Below the pieces are notes generated by a model. The model had not been told where the DNA came from. It made no database searches and worked only from the letters and a program-made list of their open reading frames with translations. 64,000 nt of DNA from Agrobacterium sp. RAC06. Its GTDB lineage: Bacteria; Pseudomonadota; Alphaproteobacteria; Rhizobiales; Rhizobiaceae. The stretch lies in the NCBI RefSeq assembly GCF_001713475.1, contig NZ_CP016499.1, forward strand, positions 1,674,001-1,738,000, written 5' to 3'. Shown here in pieces: positions 53,280 to 61,826 of this stretch. Every line of letters begins with the position of its first letter. Position 1 is the stretch's first letter. The position numbers were made by a program, and so were the translations under genes.

Positions 53280-54041
53280 TCATCCGCGTCCCTTCATGAA
53301 GGCTTCGAAGGCGGCGCGGGCTTCGGCGCTCTTCAGCTGCGCAACGAAGTGAACGAGCTCTTCCTGCATACGGGTGCGGACCTCGTCGGCACTGCCCTTG
53401 ACCAGGGCGCGTGCGATCTTCATCGCGGCCGGCGGCTTGGACGCGAGCGAGGACGCGATCTTCAGGGTCTCTGTCTCGACCTGATCGGGTGAGACCACCT
53501 TCCAGATGAGACCAGCCTCGCGCGCCTGTTCGGCCGAGAAGCCTTCGCTTGCAGCGAGCATGGCAAACGCGCGCTGGTGGCCCATGACGCGTGGCGCGAT
53601 CAGGCTGGAGGCGGCTTCGGGCACGAGCGCCAGATCGACGAAGGGGGTCTTGAACAGGCTGCGATCGGAGGCAACCGTCAGGTCGCAATGCATGTGCAGC
53701 GTCGTGCCGATGCCGATTGCCAGGCCATCGACGCCAGAGACGAGCGGCTTGGTGACTTCGGTCAGGACCTTGAGAAGGCCGAAGGCTGCTGGCTCGCCGA
53801 CGGCGCCGGCCATGGCGAAGCCCAAGAAATCGGCCATGTCATTGCCGGCGGAGAAACAGCCTTCGGTGCCGAGGAAGACGATGGCACGGATCGTGTCGTC
53901 CTGCTCGCCCTCCAGCAGGCCTGCGGTCAGCTTCTCGTACATGGCTTGCGTGATCGCGTTCTTCTTGTCCGGGCGGTTGAAGCGCAGGACGAGGACGCCG
54001 GGATGGGCTTCTGGGCGGGTGATCTCAATGTGGTCGGTCAT
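53280..54041 (-). CDS. Enoyl-CoA hydratase/isomerase (crotonase) family protein
   Basis: 253-residue crotonase-fold enzyme. The oxyanion-hole regions are FSAGNDMADFLG near residue 65 and VDGLAIGIGTTLHMHCDLTVAS near 105. A catalytic-position Glu appears in LALVPEAASSLIAPRVMG, a pattern more common in delta3,delta2-enoyl-CoA isomerases than in hydratases. It lies downstream of an acyl-CoA dehydrogenase on the same strand, separated by a palindromic repeat, so a shared fatty-acyl degradation role is likely. The substrate is unknown. Confidence 0.9.
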   Translation of the reverse strand: MTDHIEITRPEAHPGVLVLRFNRPDKKNAITQAMYEKLTAGLLEGEQDDTIRAIVFLGTEGCFSAGNDMADFLGFAMAGAVGEPAAFGLLKVLTEVTKPLVSGVDGLAIGIGTTLHMHCDLTVASDRSLFKTPFVDLALVPEAASSLIAPRVMGHQRAFAMLAASEGFSAEQAREAGLIWKVVSPDQVETETLKIASSLASKPPAAMKIARALVKGSADEVRTRMQEELVHFVAQLKSAEARAAFEAFMKGRG

Positions 54042-54055
54042 GGGGTTCTCCTTCT

Positions 54056-54190
54056 CTTCTCCCCAGCGGGGAGAAGTGCCGAGCGAATGCGAGGCGATGA
54101 GGGGGTCTTGTGAGGCTTCGCCTCCCCCTCATCTCAAGCGCAAAGTATTGCGCTGAGGCCTTCGGCCACCTTCTCCCCGCTGGGGAGAAG
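54056..54190. repeat. Rhizobial palindromic repeat with three hairpins
   Basis: The element begins CTTCTCCCC-agc-GGGGAGAAG (54056-54076) and ends CTTCTCCCC-gct-GGGGAGAAG (54170-54190), which are near mirror images. Between them lies GATGAGGGGG (54096-54105) with CCCCCTCATC (54124-54133). It fills the 168-bp gap between the crotonase and the acyl-CoA dehydrogenase. Similar elements occur in intergenic regions of Rhizobiaceae. Confidence 0.82.
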
Positions 54191-54209
54191 AGGACGCGGG
54201 GCCAGCGTC

Positions 54210-55988
54210 TTATGCGAACAATGCCCGTGCCGCTTCTAGGCTCGCCGCACCATTGACGACGCGATCCTTGAGAGCCGCCGTCTCGGCGATCAGGTTCTCG
54301 GCGGCGAAGCGGCAGAGCGCCAGGCGGTTGTCGCGGCCGTGGTCCTCGTCGGCAAGTGCGCCCTTGGCGAGGTAGACGCCGGTCAATGCGAGGCCAAAGA
54401 GACGCTGGTAGGGTGTCGCCCCTGCGAGCGCTGCCGACGTGTTGCCTGCGGCCATCTGCGAGAGCAGCCATTCGGTGGTGTCTTCGAGATCCGACAGGCT
54501 CGCGTCGAGGCGGGCGGCGGTGTCACCGAAGCCTTCGAGATTCGAGGCGCGCACGGCATTGACCACCTGCTTCAGCTCGGTGATGTAGCCCCTGATATGG
54601 TTGCCGTTCGACAGCGGCAGCTTGCGGGTGACGAGGTCGGCAGCCTGGATGCCGTTGGTGCCCTCGTAGATCGGGGCGATGCGGCTGTCGCGCCAGAAAC
54701 GGGCGGCACCCGTTTCTTCGATGAAGCCCATGCCGCCATGGGTCTGGATGCCGAGCGAGGCGACATCGACACCGGCGTCGGTGGCGAAGGACTTGGCAAT
54801 CGGGGTCAAGAGGGCTGCGCGCTCGGCCCAGTGGCGGGCCTCATCGCCGTCAGCGTGGTGGCTCATATCGGTGGCGTGGGCGCAGACATAGCAGATGGCG
54901 CGCGAGCCTTGGGTCAGCGCCTTCATCGTCACCAGCATGCGGGCGACATCAGGGTGCTCGATGATCGGCGACATGCCCTGCCCCGTCCAGCCAGGAGCCT
55001 TCCCTTGCGTGCGGTCCTTGGCATACTGAACGGCCTTCTGGGTGGCGGCTTCGCAGATAGCGACGCCCTGCATGCCGACGGCGAGGCGGGCATTGTTCAT
55101 CATCGTGAACATGCAGGCGAGACCCTTGTTCTCCTCGCCGATCAGCCAGCCGATTGCGCCGGCTTCATCGCCATACTTGCCGTCGCCGTAGATCATCGTG
55201 CAGGTCGGCGAGCCGTGGATGCCCACCTTGTGCTCCAGCGAATGGCAATGAAGGTCGTTTCGGGCGCCGATAGAGCCATCGTCGTTGACGAGATACTTGG
55301 GCACGAGGAAGAGCGAGATGCCGCGCGTACCGGCCGGCGCATCGGGGAGACGGGCGAGCACCAGATGGATGATGTTCTCGGTGATCTCGTGTTCGCCCCA
55401 GGTGATGTAGATCTTCTGGCCGAAGATGCGGTAGGTGCCGTCATCGCGGCGTTCGGCGCGGGACTTCATGACGCCAAGATCCGAACCGGCATGCGGCTCG
55501 GTCAGGTTCATGGTGCCTGTCCATTCGCCGGAGACCATCTTCGGCAGATACTTCGCCTTCAGTTCCTCGGAGCCGTGGGCGGTGACAGCGTCGACCGCAC
55601 CCATGGTCAGCGTCGGGCCAAGTGCGAAGCCCATGGAGCCGGAATTCCACATTTCCAGCGCAGCAACATTCAGCATATGGGGAAGGCCCTGCCCGCCGAA
55701 ATCTTCGGACGCCGTCAGCGAGTTCCAGCCGCCTTCTGCCCAGGCGCGGTAGAGATTGTCCCAGCCATCGGGAACGATGACCTTGCCGTCAACCATGCGG
55801 GCGCCCTGCTTGTCGCCAATTTCGGCAAGCGGGGCGACTTCGTCACTGGCAAAGCGGCCGGCTTCGGAGAGGATGGCATCAACGAGGTCGTCGCTCAGCT
55901 CACCGAGCTTGCCGTCTTCGATGGCCTTGGTGAGGCCAGCGACATGCTTCAGGGTGAACGCGATCTCTTCTACGGGCGCCTTGTACAT
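54210..55988 (-). CDS. Large acyl-CoA dehydrogenase (DmdC/FadE5-like)
   Basis: 592-residue flavoprotein, larger than the 380-residue standard family. The N-terminal helical domain, the beta-domain (WTGTMNLTEPHAGSDLGVMKSRA; KIYITWGEHEI), and the C-terminal dehydrogenase domain with IQTHGGMGFIEETGAARFWRDSRIAPIYEGTNGIQA are present, followed by an extra C-terminal domain of about 130 residues. This size class includes 3-methylmercaptopropionyl-CoA and long-chain acyl-CoA dehydrogenases. The ATG ending at 55988 starts MYKAPVEEIAF. A 22-bp palindrome lies 85 bp upstream. Confidence 0.93.
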   Translation of the reverse strand: MYKAPVEEIAFTLKHVAGLTKAIEDGKLGELSDDLVDAILSEAGRFASDEVAPLAEIGDKQGARMVDGKVIVPDGWDNLYRAWAEGGWNSLTASEDFGGQGLPHMLNVAALEMWNSGSMGFALGPTLTMGAVDAVTAHGSEELKAKYLPKMVSGEWTGTMNLTEPHAGSDLGVMKSRAERRDDGTYRIFGQKIYITWGEHEITENIIHLVLARLPDAPAGTRGISLFLVPKYLVNDDGSIGARNDLHCHSLEHKVGIHGSPTCTMIYGDGKYGDEAGAIGWLIGEENKGLACMFTMMNNARLAVGMQGVAICEAATQKAVQYAKDRTQGKAPGWTGQGMSPIIEHPDVARMLVTMKALTQGSRAICYVCAHATDMSHHADGDEARHWAERAALLTPIAKSFATDAGVDVASLGIQTHGGMGFIEETGAARFWRDSRIAPIYEGTNGIQAADLVTRKLPLSNGNHIRGYITELKQVVNAVRASNLEGFGDTAARLDASLSDLEDTTEWLLSQMAAGNTSAALAGATPYQRLFGLALTGVYLAKGALADEDHGRDNRLALCRFAAENLIAETAALKDRVVNGAASLEAARALFA

Positions 55989-56072
55989 GACGTGCTCCTC
56001 CATCTGGCGTATGCTTCATGCCACGCCCAGTCTCCCACCCAGGAGGCGCGGCTCACTCTCACTTCTGGCTAA

Positions 56073-56094
56073 TTGATTTTTACGTAAACGTCAA
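56073..56094 (-). promoter_or_regulatory. 22-bp palindrome upstream of the acyl-CoA dehydrogenase
   Basis: The site reads TTGA-TT-TTTAC followed by GTAAA-CG-TCAA, symmetric in 18 of 22 positions around a TTTACGTAAA core. It lies 85 bp upstream of the dehydrogenase start. The core resembles operators of MerR- or TetR-type regulators of branched-chain and fatty-acid degradation (LiuR-like sites). No regulator gene is adjacent. The remainder of the 402-bp gap up to phoX, apart from the Pho-box-like site, shows nothing recognisable. Confidence 0.6.
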
Positions 56095-56323
56095 ATCTTT
56101 TGCATGCGACAGGAGGCCTCGTTCCCGGCGCCACGCAGGTGAAAGTCGAGGTGAAGATTCCGCCGAAACAAAGATGCGTGAGCGGTCGGACGTCTCGCTT
56201 CTGGAGAGAACGGCAGTTTTCGGATCAAAGCCAAGATGCACCAATGACTTAAAGCGGCGACCGGCAGGACCTTCGCTGGAATGCCTAAATCAGCACCTTC
56301 ACAACTACCGGACTGCCCCGATT

Positions 56324-56341
56324 TCGTCACATCCCTGTTAT
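56324..56341 (+). promoter_or_regulatory. Pho-box-like site upstream of phoX
   Basis: TCGTCAC (56324-56330), four bases, then CTGTTAT (56335-56341) follows the 7-4-7 layout of PhoB boxes (consensus repeat CTGTCAT). The second half matches 6 of 7 positions and the first 4 of 7. It ends 49 bp upstream of the phoX ATG. Confidence 0.5.
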
Positions 56342-56390
56342 CTGTCCTGACTAGTCGGAGAGTAGACTTCATCCAAAAGGAGGCTCTGCC

Positions 56391-58301
56391 ATGACCGACA
56401 CCAACACCAACCATCTGTCCTGGGACGAGTGGGACGAGCTGCACAATCCGCCGCCGGCTGTGACCGACTTCGACCGCGTCGTCGAACGCGCGATCTCGCG
56501 CCGTGGTTTCCTCGGCGTGCTGGCCATGGGTTCGGCTGCCGTAGCCATGGGCTCCGTCGGCAACCTGATGAGCTCGACCTCGGCTCAGGCGCAGGAAGCC
56601 GCCTCGCGCTTTGCTTTCAAGCCGATCGACATTGCGACCGACAACACCATCCATGTGCCGGAAGGCTACAACTGGAAGCCCCTCGCCCGTTGGGGTGAGC
56701 CCCTGTTCTCCACGGCTTCCGACATCGATCCGATGAAGGGTGTGTCGCTAGAGAATTCCGACAAGGTCTTCGGTGAGAACACCGACGGCATGGAGCTGTT
56801 CGCCATCGGCAACGCCCAGGTGATCGCGGTCAACCACGAATACGTCAACAACGAAACCAACCTGCCGCACGCGCCGGAAGGCATGCCGCAGTCGCTCGAC
56901 GACGTGAAGATCCTGCAGAACATGCAGGGCGTCACCGTCATGGAAGTGGCCGAAGGCGAAAATGGCTGGGCGATCGTCGTCGACAGCAAGTTCAACCGCC
57001 GCATCCACCACAACACGCCGATGAAGCTTTCGGGTCCGGCTGCCGGCTCCGAGCTCGTCAAGACGGCTGCCGATCCCGCTGGTGTCGACTGTCTCGGGAC
57101 CTTCAACAACTGCGGCGCTGGCAAGACGCCTTGGGGCACCTACCTCACCTGCGAAGAGAACTTCAACGGCTACTTCGGCTCCACCAATGCCGAGTTCAAA
57201 ATGCCTGAGGACTTTAAGCGCTACGGCATCGTCGCCGAGACCCGCTATGGCTACGAGAAGTTCGACGAGCGCTTCGACGTTTCAAAGAACCCGAACGAAC
57301 CGCGCCGCGCCGGCTATATCGTCGAAATCGATCCGTCTGACGCCTCCTCGACGCCGATCAAGCGTACAGCACTTGGCCGCATCAAGCATGAGAACGCCGC
57401 CGTCGTGATTGCACGCGATGGTCGCGTGGTCGTCTATATGGGCGACGACGAGCGTGGCGAGTTCCTCTACAAATTCGTCTCCAACGGGATCTATGTCCCG
57501 GGTGGCGACACCTCCAAGCTGCTTGATGAAGGCACGCTTTACGTTGCCAAGTTCTCCGACGAAGGTACCGGCGAGTGGCTGGCTCTCACCGAAGAGACCA
57601 CCGGCATGAAGGCCGACGAAATCGCTGTCTTCACGCGCCAGGCTGCTTCCAAGGTTGGTGCCACCACCATGGACCGTCCGGAATGGGTTGCGGTCAATCC
57701 GGTTGCGGTCGAAGCCTATTGCTGCCTCACCAACAACAGCCGTCGCGGCGAAGTCAAGGACGGCAAGCTGCGCACCAATGCCGGCGGCGACGAGATGGCC
57801 ATCAACGCGGCCAATCCGCGTGAGAAGAACGAATACGGCCAGATCGTCCGCTGGTATCCGGCCAATGACGACCACACGGATTCCGCCTTCAGCTGGGATC
57901 TCTTCGCGATGGCCGGCAATCCGGCCGTGCACAAGGACGGCGCCTATGCCGGCTCGTCGAACATCAACGAAGGCAACATGTTCAACTCGCCTGACGGCAT
58001 GATGTTCGATTCGACCGGTCTCGTCTGGATCCAGACCGACGGCGAGGATTCGAACGAAGGCGATTTCGCTGGCCAGGGCAACAACCAGATGCTTGCTGGC
58101 GACCCGGTCACCGGCCGCATCGAGCGTTTCATGACCGGCCCGAAGGGTTCGGAAGTCACGGGCCTCACCTGGTCGGCCGACAAGCGCACCATGTTTGCCG
58201 GCATCCAGCATCCCGACGCGCCCTTCCCGGATGGCGAAGGCAAGCTGCCGCGCTCGACGATCGTGGCGATCAAGCGCGACGACAACGCTCTGGTGGGCTG
58301 A
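56391..58301 (+). CDS. PhoX-family phosphatase (Tat-exported, DUF839)
   Basis: 636-residue predicted extracytoplasmic phosphatase. The N-terminus has a twin-arginine signal (SRRGFLG, residues 36-42, then a hydrophobic stretch and AQAQE). The mature part shows the PhoX/DUF839 pattern: YNWKPLARWGEPL, the ENTDGMELFA region, VNHEYVNNETN (metal ligands), GGKTPWGTYLTCEENFNGY-type segment near residue 245, and GLTWSADKRTMFAGIQHPD near the end. PhoX enzymes use calcium and iron to release phosphate from phosphomonoesters. A Pho-box-like site upstream fits phosphate control. The gene ends in a strong bidirectional terminator. Confidence 0.93.
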   Translation: MTDTNTNHLSWDEWDELHNPPPAVTDFDRVVERAISRRGFLGVLAMGSAAVAMGSVGNLMSSTSAQAQEAASRFAFKPIDIATDNTIHVPEGYNWKPLARWGEPLFSTASDIDPMKGVSLENSDKVFGENTDGMELFAIGNAQVIAVNHEYVNNETNLPHAPEGMPQSLDDVKILQNMQGVTVMEVAEGENGWAIVVDSKFNRRIHHNTPMKLSGPAAGSELVKTAADPAGVDCLGTFNNCGAGKTPWGTYLTCEENFNGYFGSTNAEFKMPEDFKRYGIVAETRYGYEKFDERFDVSKNPNEPRRAGYIVEIDPSDASSTPIKRTALGRIKHENAAVVIARDGRVVVYMGDDERGEFLYKFVSNGIYVPGGDTSKLLDEGTLYVAKFSDEGTGEWLALTEETTGMKADEIAVFTRQAASKVGATTMDRPEWVAVNPVAVEAYCCLTNNSRRGEVKDGKLRTNAGGDEMAINAANPREKNEYGQIVRWYPANDDHTDSAFSWDLFAMAGNPAVHKDGAYAGSSNINEGNMFNSPDGMMFDSTGLVWIQTDGEDSNEGDFAGQGNNQMLAGDPVTGRIERFMTGPKGSEVTGLTWSADKRTMFAGIQHPDAPFPDGEGKLPRSTIVAIKRDDNALVG

Positions 58302-58355
58302 TGGTTCGGTCGGCAGGGCGGATGTGATCTGCCCTGCCCTTCCACCCAAACGAAG

Positions 58356-58391
58356 AAGGCCGCCGACCGGGATACCGGCGGCGGCCTTTCT
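58356..58391. terminator. Bidirectional terminator between phoX and minE
   Basis: A 10-bp stem, AAGGCCGCCG (58356-58365) with CGGCGGCCTT (58379-58388), is followed by TTTCTC on the plus strand and by TTC on the minus strand. It lies between convergent stops. Confidence 0.8.
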
Positions 58392-58412
58392 CATTCGTGA
58401 CGACCTGGTCGA

Positions 58413-58673
58413 TCAGGCGGCGAGGCGCTGGGCGTTGCGCGGGATCTCGACGTCGATCTCGAGGATCGAGACGTCTTCGTCACGGTCCATCTTGATCTGC
58501 ACCTTGTCGCGGTCGAATTCGACATGCTTGGCGATCACGGCAAGGATTTCCTCGCGCAGGATGGCCACCAGATCACTTTCGAGCGAGGCGCGCTCATGGG
58601 CGAGCAGAACCTGCAGGCGTTCCCGCGCCATCGGTGCGGACCGCTGTTTGCGGAACAGAGAGAAAATGCTCAT
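58413..58673 (-). CDS. minE: Cell division topological specificity factor MinE
   Basis: 86-residue protein that drives pole-to-pole oscillation of MinD and keeps MinC away from midcell. The N-terminal membrane-targeting [28 protein letters not shown] contains the anti-MinCD helix, and the C-terminal topological domain follows ([28 protein letters not shown]). Its ATG overlaps the minD stop by 4 bp (ATGA), so translation is coupled. Confidence 0.96.
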   Translation of the reverse strand: MSIFSLFRKQRSAPMARERLQVLLAHERASLESDLVAILREEILAVIAKHVEFDRDKVQIKMDRDEDVSILEIDVEIPRNAQRLAA

Positions 58674-59485
58674 GCGGCCCTCCGCGCGAAGATCTTGTCG
58701 AGGAGACCACGCTTCTCGCCAGGGATGGTGATCGGAACGTTTTCGCCGGCCAGACGACGGGCGGCGTCGAAATAGGCCATGGCAGGCGCGCTGCGGGCAT
58801 CGGCGAGCGTTACCGGAGCGCCGATGTTGGAGGCGCGTAGCACGTCCATGCTTTCCGGGATGATGCCGAGCAGCGGGATCGAAAGGATCTCGAGCACGTC
58901 ATCGACCTTCAGCATGTCGCCACGCTGGGCGCGATTGGCGTCGTAGCGGGTCAGCAGTAGATGCTTCTCCATGCGCTCGCCGCGCTCCGCTTTCAGCGTC
59001 TTGGAATCGAGCAGACCGATGATGCGGTCGGAGTCACGTACCGAGGAGACTTCCGGATTGGTGACGACGACGGCCATGTCGGCATGGCGCATGGCAAGCG
59101 TTGCACCGCGTTCGATACCGGCGGGGCTGTCGCAGATGATCCAGTCGAAATACTTCTTCAGCTCGTTGATGACCTGCTCGACGCCCTCGGCGGTCAGGTT
59201 ATCCTTGTCGCGAGTCTGCGAGGCCGGCAGCAGGAACAGGGTTTCAAGCCGCTTGTCGCGGATCAGCGCCTGCGGCAGCTTGGCGTCGCCCTGTATGACA
59301 TTGACGAGATCGTAGACGACGCGGCGCTCGGCGCCCATCACCAGATCTAGATTGCGAAGGCCTACGTCGAAATCGACGACGACGACTTTTTCATTGCGCT
59401 GTGCCAGCGCTGCACCGAGAGCGGCCGTCGAGGTCGTCTTGCCGACCCCGCCCTTGCCGGATGTCACGACTATCACCTTGCCCAT
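58670..59485 (-). CDS. minD: Septum-site-determining ATPase MinD
   Basis: 271-residue deviant-Walker ATPase that binds the membrane when ATP-bound and recruits MinC. The Walker A KGGVGKTT is at residues 11-18, the switch region is [13 protein letters not shown], and Walker B is [10 protein letters not shown]. The C-terminal [13 protein letters not shown] is the amphipathic membrane-targeting helix. The ATG ending at 59485 gives the standard [15 protein letters not shown]. It lies 29 bp after minC. Confidence 0.97.
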   Translation of the reverse strand: MGKVIVVTSGKGGVGKTTSTAALGAALAQRNEKVVVVDFDVGLRNLDLVMGAERRVVYDLVNVIQGDAKLPQALIRDKRLETLFLLPASQTRDKDNLTAEGVEQVINELKKYFDWIICDSPAGIERGATLAMRHADMAVVVTNPEVSSVRDSDRIIGLLDSKTLKAERGERMEKHLLLTRYDANRAQRGDMLKVDDVLEILSIPLLGIIPESMDVLRASNIGAPVTLADARSAPAMAYFDAARRLAGENVPITIPGEKRGLLDKIFARRAA

Positions 59486-59514
59486 GTGGTTCTCCTGTCT
59501 GTCCCCGCTCAAGT

Positions 59515-60285
59515 TCACGTCATTCTCTCTGTCATGATTGCATCCCCCTCCAGCCAAAGCTGAACAGGATGCCCCTTCAATTCTGGATCCATATCGTCGG
59601 TCATCGCGTAGACGCCGTCGATCGCAACCAGCTCGGATTCGAACTTACGACAGAAGATCCTTGCGTCGGCATTGCCAACGCATCCGGCGAGCGCTCTGCC
59701 GCGCAACGCACCGTAGATGTGGACGGAGCCTCCGGCGATCACTTCGGCGCCCGACTGGACCGAACCGATGACCGTGACATCGCCCTGGGTGTAGATGACC
59801 GACTGACCGGAGCGGATGGTCTCGCGCACGATCATCGATGGGGCCGAAACCGGACTTTGCTGCACCACGACCTGAGGGGCTGCCTGCCCTGCATGCTCGC
59901 GTGCGGCCTCTTCCGTACCGGTTGCCTTTTCCGATTCGCCCACCTCGTTGCGCGGCACCTCGTAGTCGGCGGCCGGCTTTCCACCCTTGAGCTGCGGCGG
60001 CATGCCCGGCTCGACCAGCGAAGGACGACCGCCCTCGATGCCCATGATCGAGACGTTGCGCGCTGCGAGCTCGGCGATCAGCGCCTTCAGCTGTGGACGG
60101 TCGATCTCGATCTCGGACACGTCGAGCACGACGGGACGACCGAGGAAGAACCCGGCCGAACGGGCCGCGAGATCATCGAGCCGGACGAGCCAGTCGTCGA
60201 ATGGCGGATCCGGCGTCAGGACGACGGCCAGGAAGGATCTACCCTTGATGCGGATGGAGCGAGGTTCGGTTAGCACTTTGGTCAT
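59515..60285 (-). CDS. minC: Septum-site-determining protein MinC
   Basis: 256-residue inhibitor of FtsZ assembly. The N-terminal domain (residues 8-105) contains IRIKGRSFLAVVLTPDPPFDDWLVRLDDL. The linker is Glu/Ala/Val-rich (about 105-150). The C-terminal beta-helix (about 155-240) shows GQSVIYTQGDVTVIGSVQSGAEVIAGGSVHIYGALRGRALAG, the MinD-binding right-handed helix signature. First gene of minCDE on the minus strand. Confidence 0.96.
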   Translation of the reverse strand: MTKVLTEPRSIRIKGRSFLAVVLTPDPPFDDWLVRLDDLAARSAGFFLGRPVVLDVSEIEIDRPQLKALIAELAARNVSIMGIEGGRPSLVEPGMPPQLKGGKPAADYEVPRNEVGESEKATGTEEAAREHAGQAAPQVVVQQSPVSAPSMIVRETIRSGQSVIYTQGDVTVIGSVQSGAEVIAGGSVHIYGALRGRALAGCVGNADARIFCRKFESELVAIDGVYAMTDDMDPELKGHPVQLWLEGDAIMTERMT

Positions 60286-60386
60286 CTATGTAAACAAATC
60301 GTTGATGAAAGGAGTAGCGCCGATTTGGTTAACAAATGGTTAACGCGGCGATTTTGCCGTTAGGAAACAGGCGGATCGGGGCTACG

Positions 60387-60418
60387 AAAAAACCGCCCGC
60401 GGCAAAGGCCGGGGCGGC
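60387..60418 (-). terminator. Intrinsic terminator of the first BA14K gene
   Basis: On the minus strand CCGCCC (60412-60417) pairs with GGGCGG (60393-60398) around a CGGC/GCCG inner stem and is followed by six T residues. It lies 56 bp after the BA14K stop. Confidence 0.72.
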
Positions 60419-60473
60419 TAGAAATTAACCCTTTCCGGCTCCTTGTGGAAGCCGGATCAGAGGGGTCTGCCGA

Positions 60474-60968
60474 TCAATAATAGGGCGAATAGCACTGCTG
60501 ACGGGGGCCGTTATACGGCTGGAAGGTGTTGGAGCGGCTATCGTAGGAGCGGTAGCGGGCATTGCACCAGTCGTAGTGGCGCGGGTTGAGACCGGCTGCG
60601 CGGGGCGCTACCGGGGCCGGACGCGGCTGTGCAATCGCACCGCCGATGATGGCGCCGGCTGCGAAGGCTGCGAGCGGATACCAGTAGCCGTTGTGGTAGC
60701 GGTAGCCCGCGCGGCGATCACGATAGCCACGATGACCGTTGTAATAACGAGCGCGCTCGTAGCGATCGATGCGGCGGTCAATACGACGGTCCACGCGTCG
60801 GTCGAAGCGACGCTCGTAGCGGTCTCGATACTGCACGGTGGTGGCATCGGTCGTTGCCGCGATTGGCGCGACCGGGCGAATGACCTGGGCCTGGGCCGGG
60901 ATCATGCCGGTAATCGCCATGATGGACGCGAGTGCTGCCACGGCGGTCGTCTTCAATGCAGTCTTCAT
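60474..60968 (-). CDS. BA14K-family exported protein
   Basis: 164-residue protein with a signal peptide ([28 protein letters not shown]). A strongly basic Arg/Asp/Tyr-repeat region follows ([20 protein letters not shown] near residues 45-70), then one hydrophobic segment ([17 protein letters not shown]) and the C-terminal BA14K signature with [20 protein letters not shown] and the final [10 protein letters not shown]14K proteins are cell-envelope antigens in Brucella; their role is not settled. It is the first of two adjacent paralogues. Confidence 0.88.
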   Translation of the reverse strand: MKTALKTTAVAALASIMAITGMIPAQAQVIRPVAPIAATTDATTVQYRDRYERRFDRRVDRRIDRRIDRYERARYYNGHRGYRDRRAGYRYHNGYWYPLAAFAAGAIIGGAIAQPRPAPVAPRAAGLNPRHYDWCNARYRSYDSRSNTFQPYNGPRQQCYSPYY

Positions 60969-61174
60969 GATGCTTCTCCCTGCATGTTTATCCGGTCGAC
61001 CGAAGCGGGCGATGATGCCCGGTCCTCGACCTTGGGACAGAAATTAGCGAAGCCAGCCTGAACTCAGGATTAACATGGTGTTCATACTTCGCGTTCCGCG
61101 CGCAACGGTCCAGCGACCGTTCTCGCGCACAAGTGCCCGTCAACGGAGGGAAAGGCCAATTGTTCCCGAACGGC

Positions 61175-61600
61175 TCAGTAATAGGGCGACAGGCAGGTCC
61201 GGCGCGGCCCGTGATACGGCTGGAAGCTGTTGCTGCGCCAGTGATAGGAGCGGTAGCGTTCGGCGCACCAGCTGTAGTGCTTCGGGTTGATGCCCGCACT
61301 ATACTGAACGACGTGGCGGCGCGGCACCGGCCGATCGACAATCACGCCGGCTCGCATGGAGCGCGGCGAGATCCAGAGACCATTGTGATAGATATAGCCC
61401 GGGCGGTGCAGCCGTTGGCGATGGCCATGGCCACGGTAGACGTGATGGCGCGAGTAGACGGTCACGCGCTCGTAGTGACGGTAGCTGGTATGGCGCTCAT
61501 AGATGCGGACTTCGATGCCGCCGGCGCGGACTTCGGTGCCAGACGCCATAAACCCGGCCAAAGCCAGGCATGCAACGGCGAAAGCAGAGATAAGCTTCAT
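61175..61600 (-). CDS. Second BA14K-family exported protein
   Basis: 141-residue paralogue of the neighbouring BA14K protein. It has a signal peptide (MKLISAFAVACLALAGFMASGTEVRAGG), a His/Arg/Tyr-rich middle (SRHHVYRGHGHRQRLHRPGY) and the same C-terminal signature (HYSWCAERYRSYHWRSNSFQ, ending TCLSPYY). Unlike the first, it has no hydrophobic segment in the middle. The two genes are 206 bp apart on the same strand and probably arose by duplication followed by divergence of the middle region. Confidence 0.87.
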   Translation of the reverse strand: MKLISAFAVACLALAGFMASGTEVRAGGIEVRIYERHTSYRHYERVTVYSRHHVYRGHGHRQRLHRPGYIYHNGLWISPRSMRAGVIVDRPVPRRHVVQYSAGINPKHYSWCAERYRSYHWRSNSFQPYHGPRRTCLSPYY

Positions 61601-61826
61601 GCGTGATCCCCCTTGACCCGGAGACACCCGTCGACCAGCCGGCCCTCATGGCCGAGGCCAAGTCCGATCACATGCAGCGATCGTGAGCCTCCATCAGCAG
61701 ATGCTAACCCCTTGGGGAATGCGCTGCAAGTGGTTGAGGGGTAGCGAGATCCCGCAGAAAAACGGAAGGGCGAGCCCCATCCGGACCCGCCCTATCTTCA
61801 AGGTCAATTGGTGGCTTGGCCGACTG

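Noticed and set aside
54339..56072. A 577-codon open frame opposite the acyl-CoA dehydrogenase
   Set aside because: Antisense shadow of a well-supported gene.
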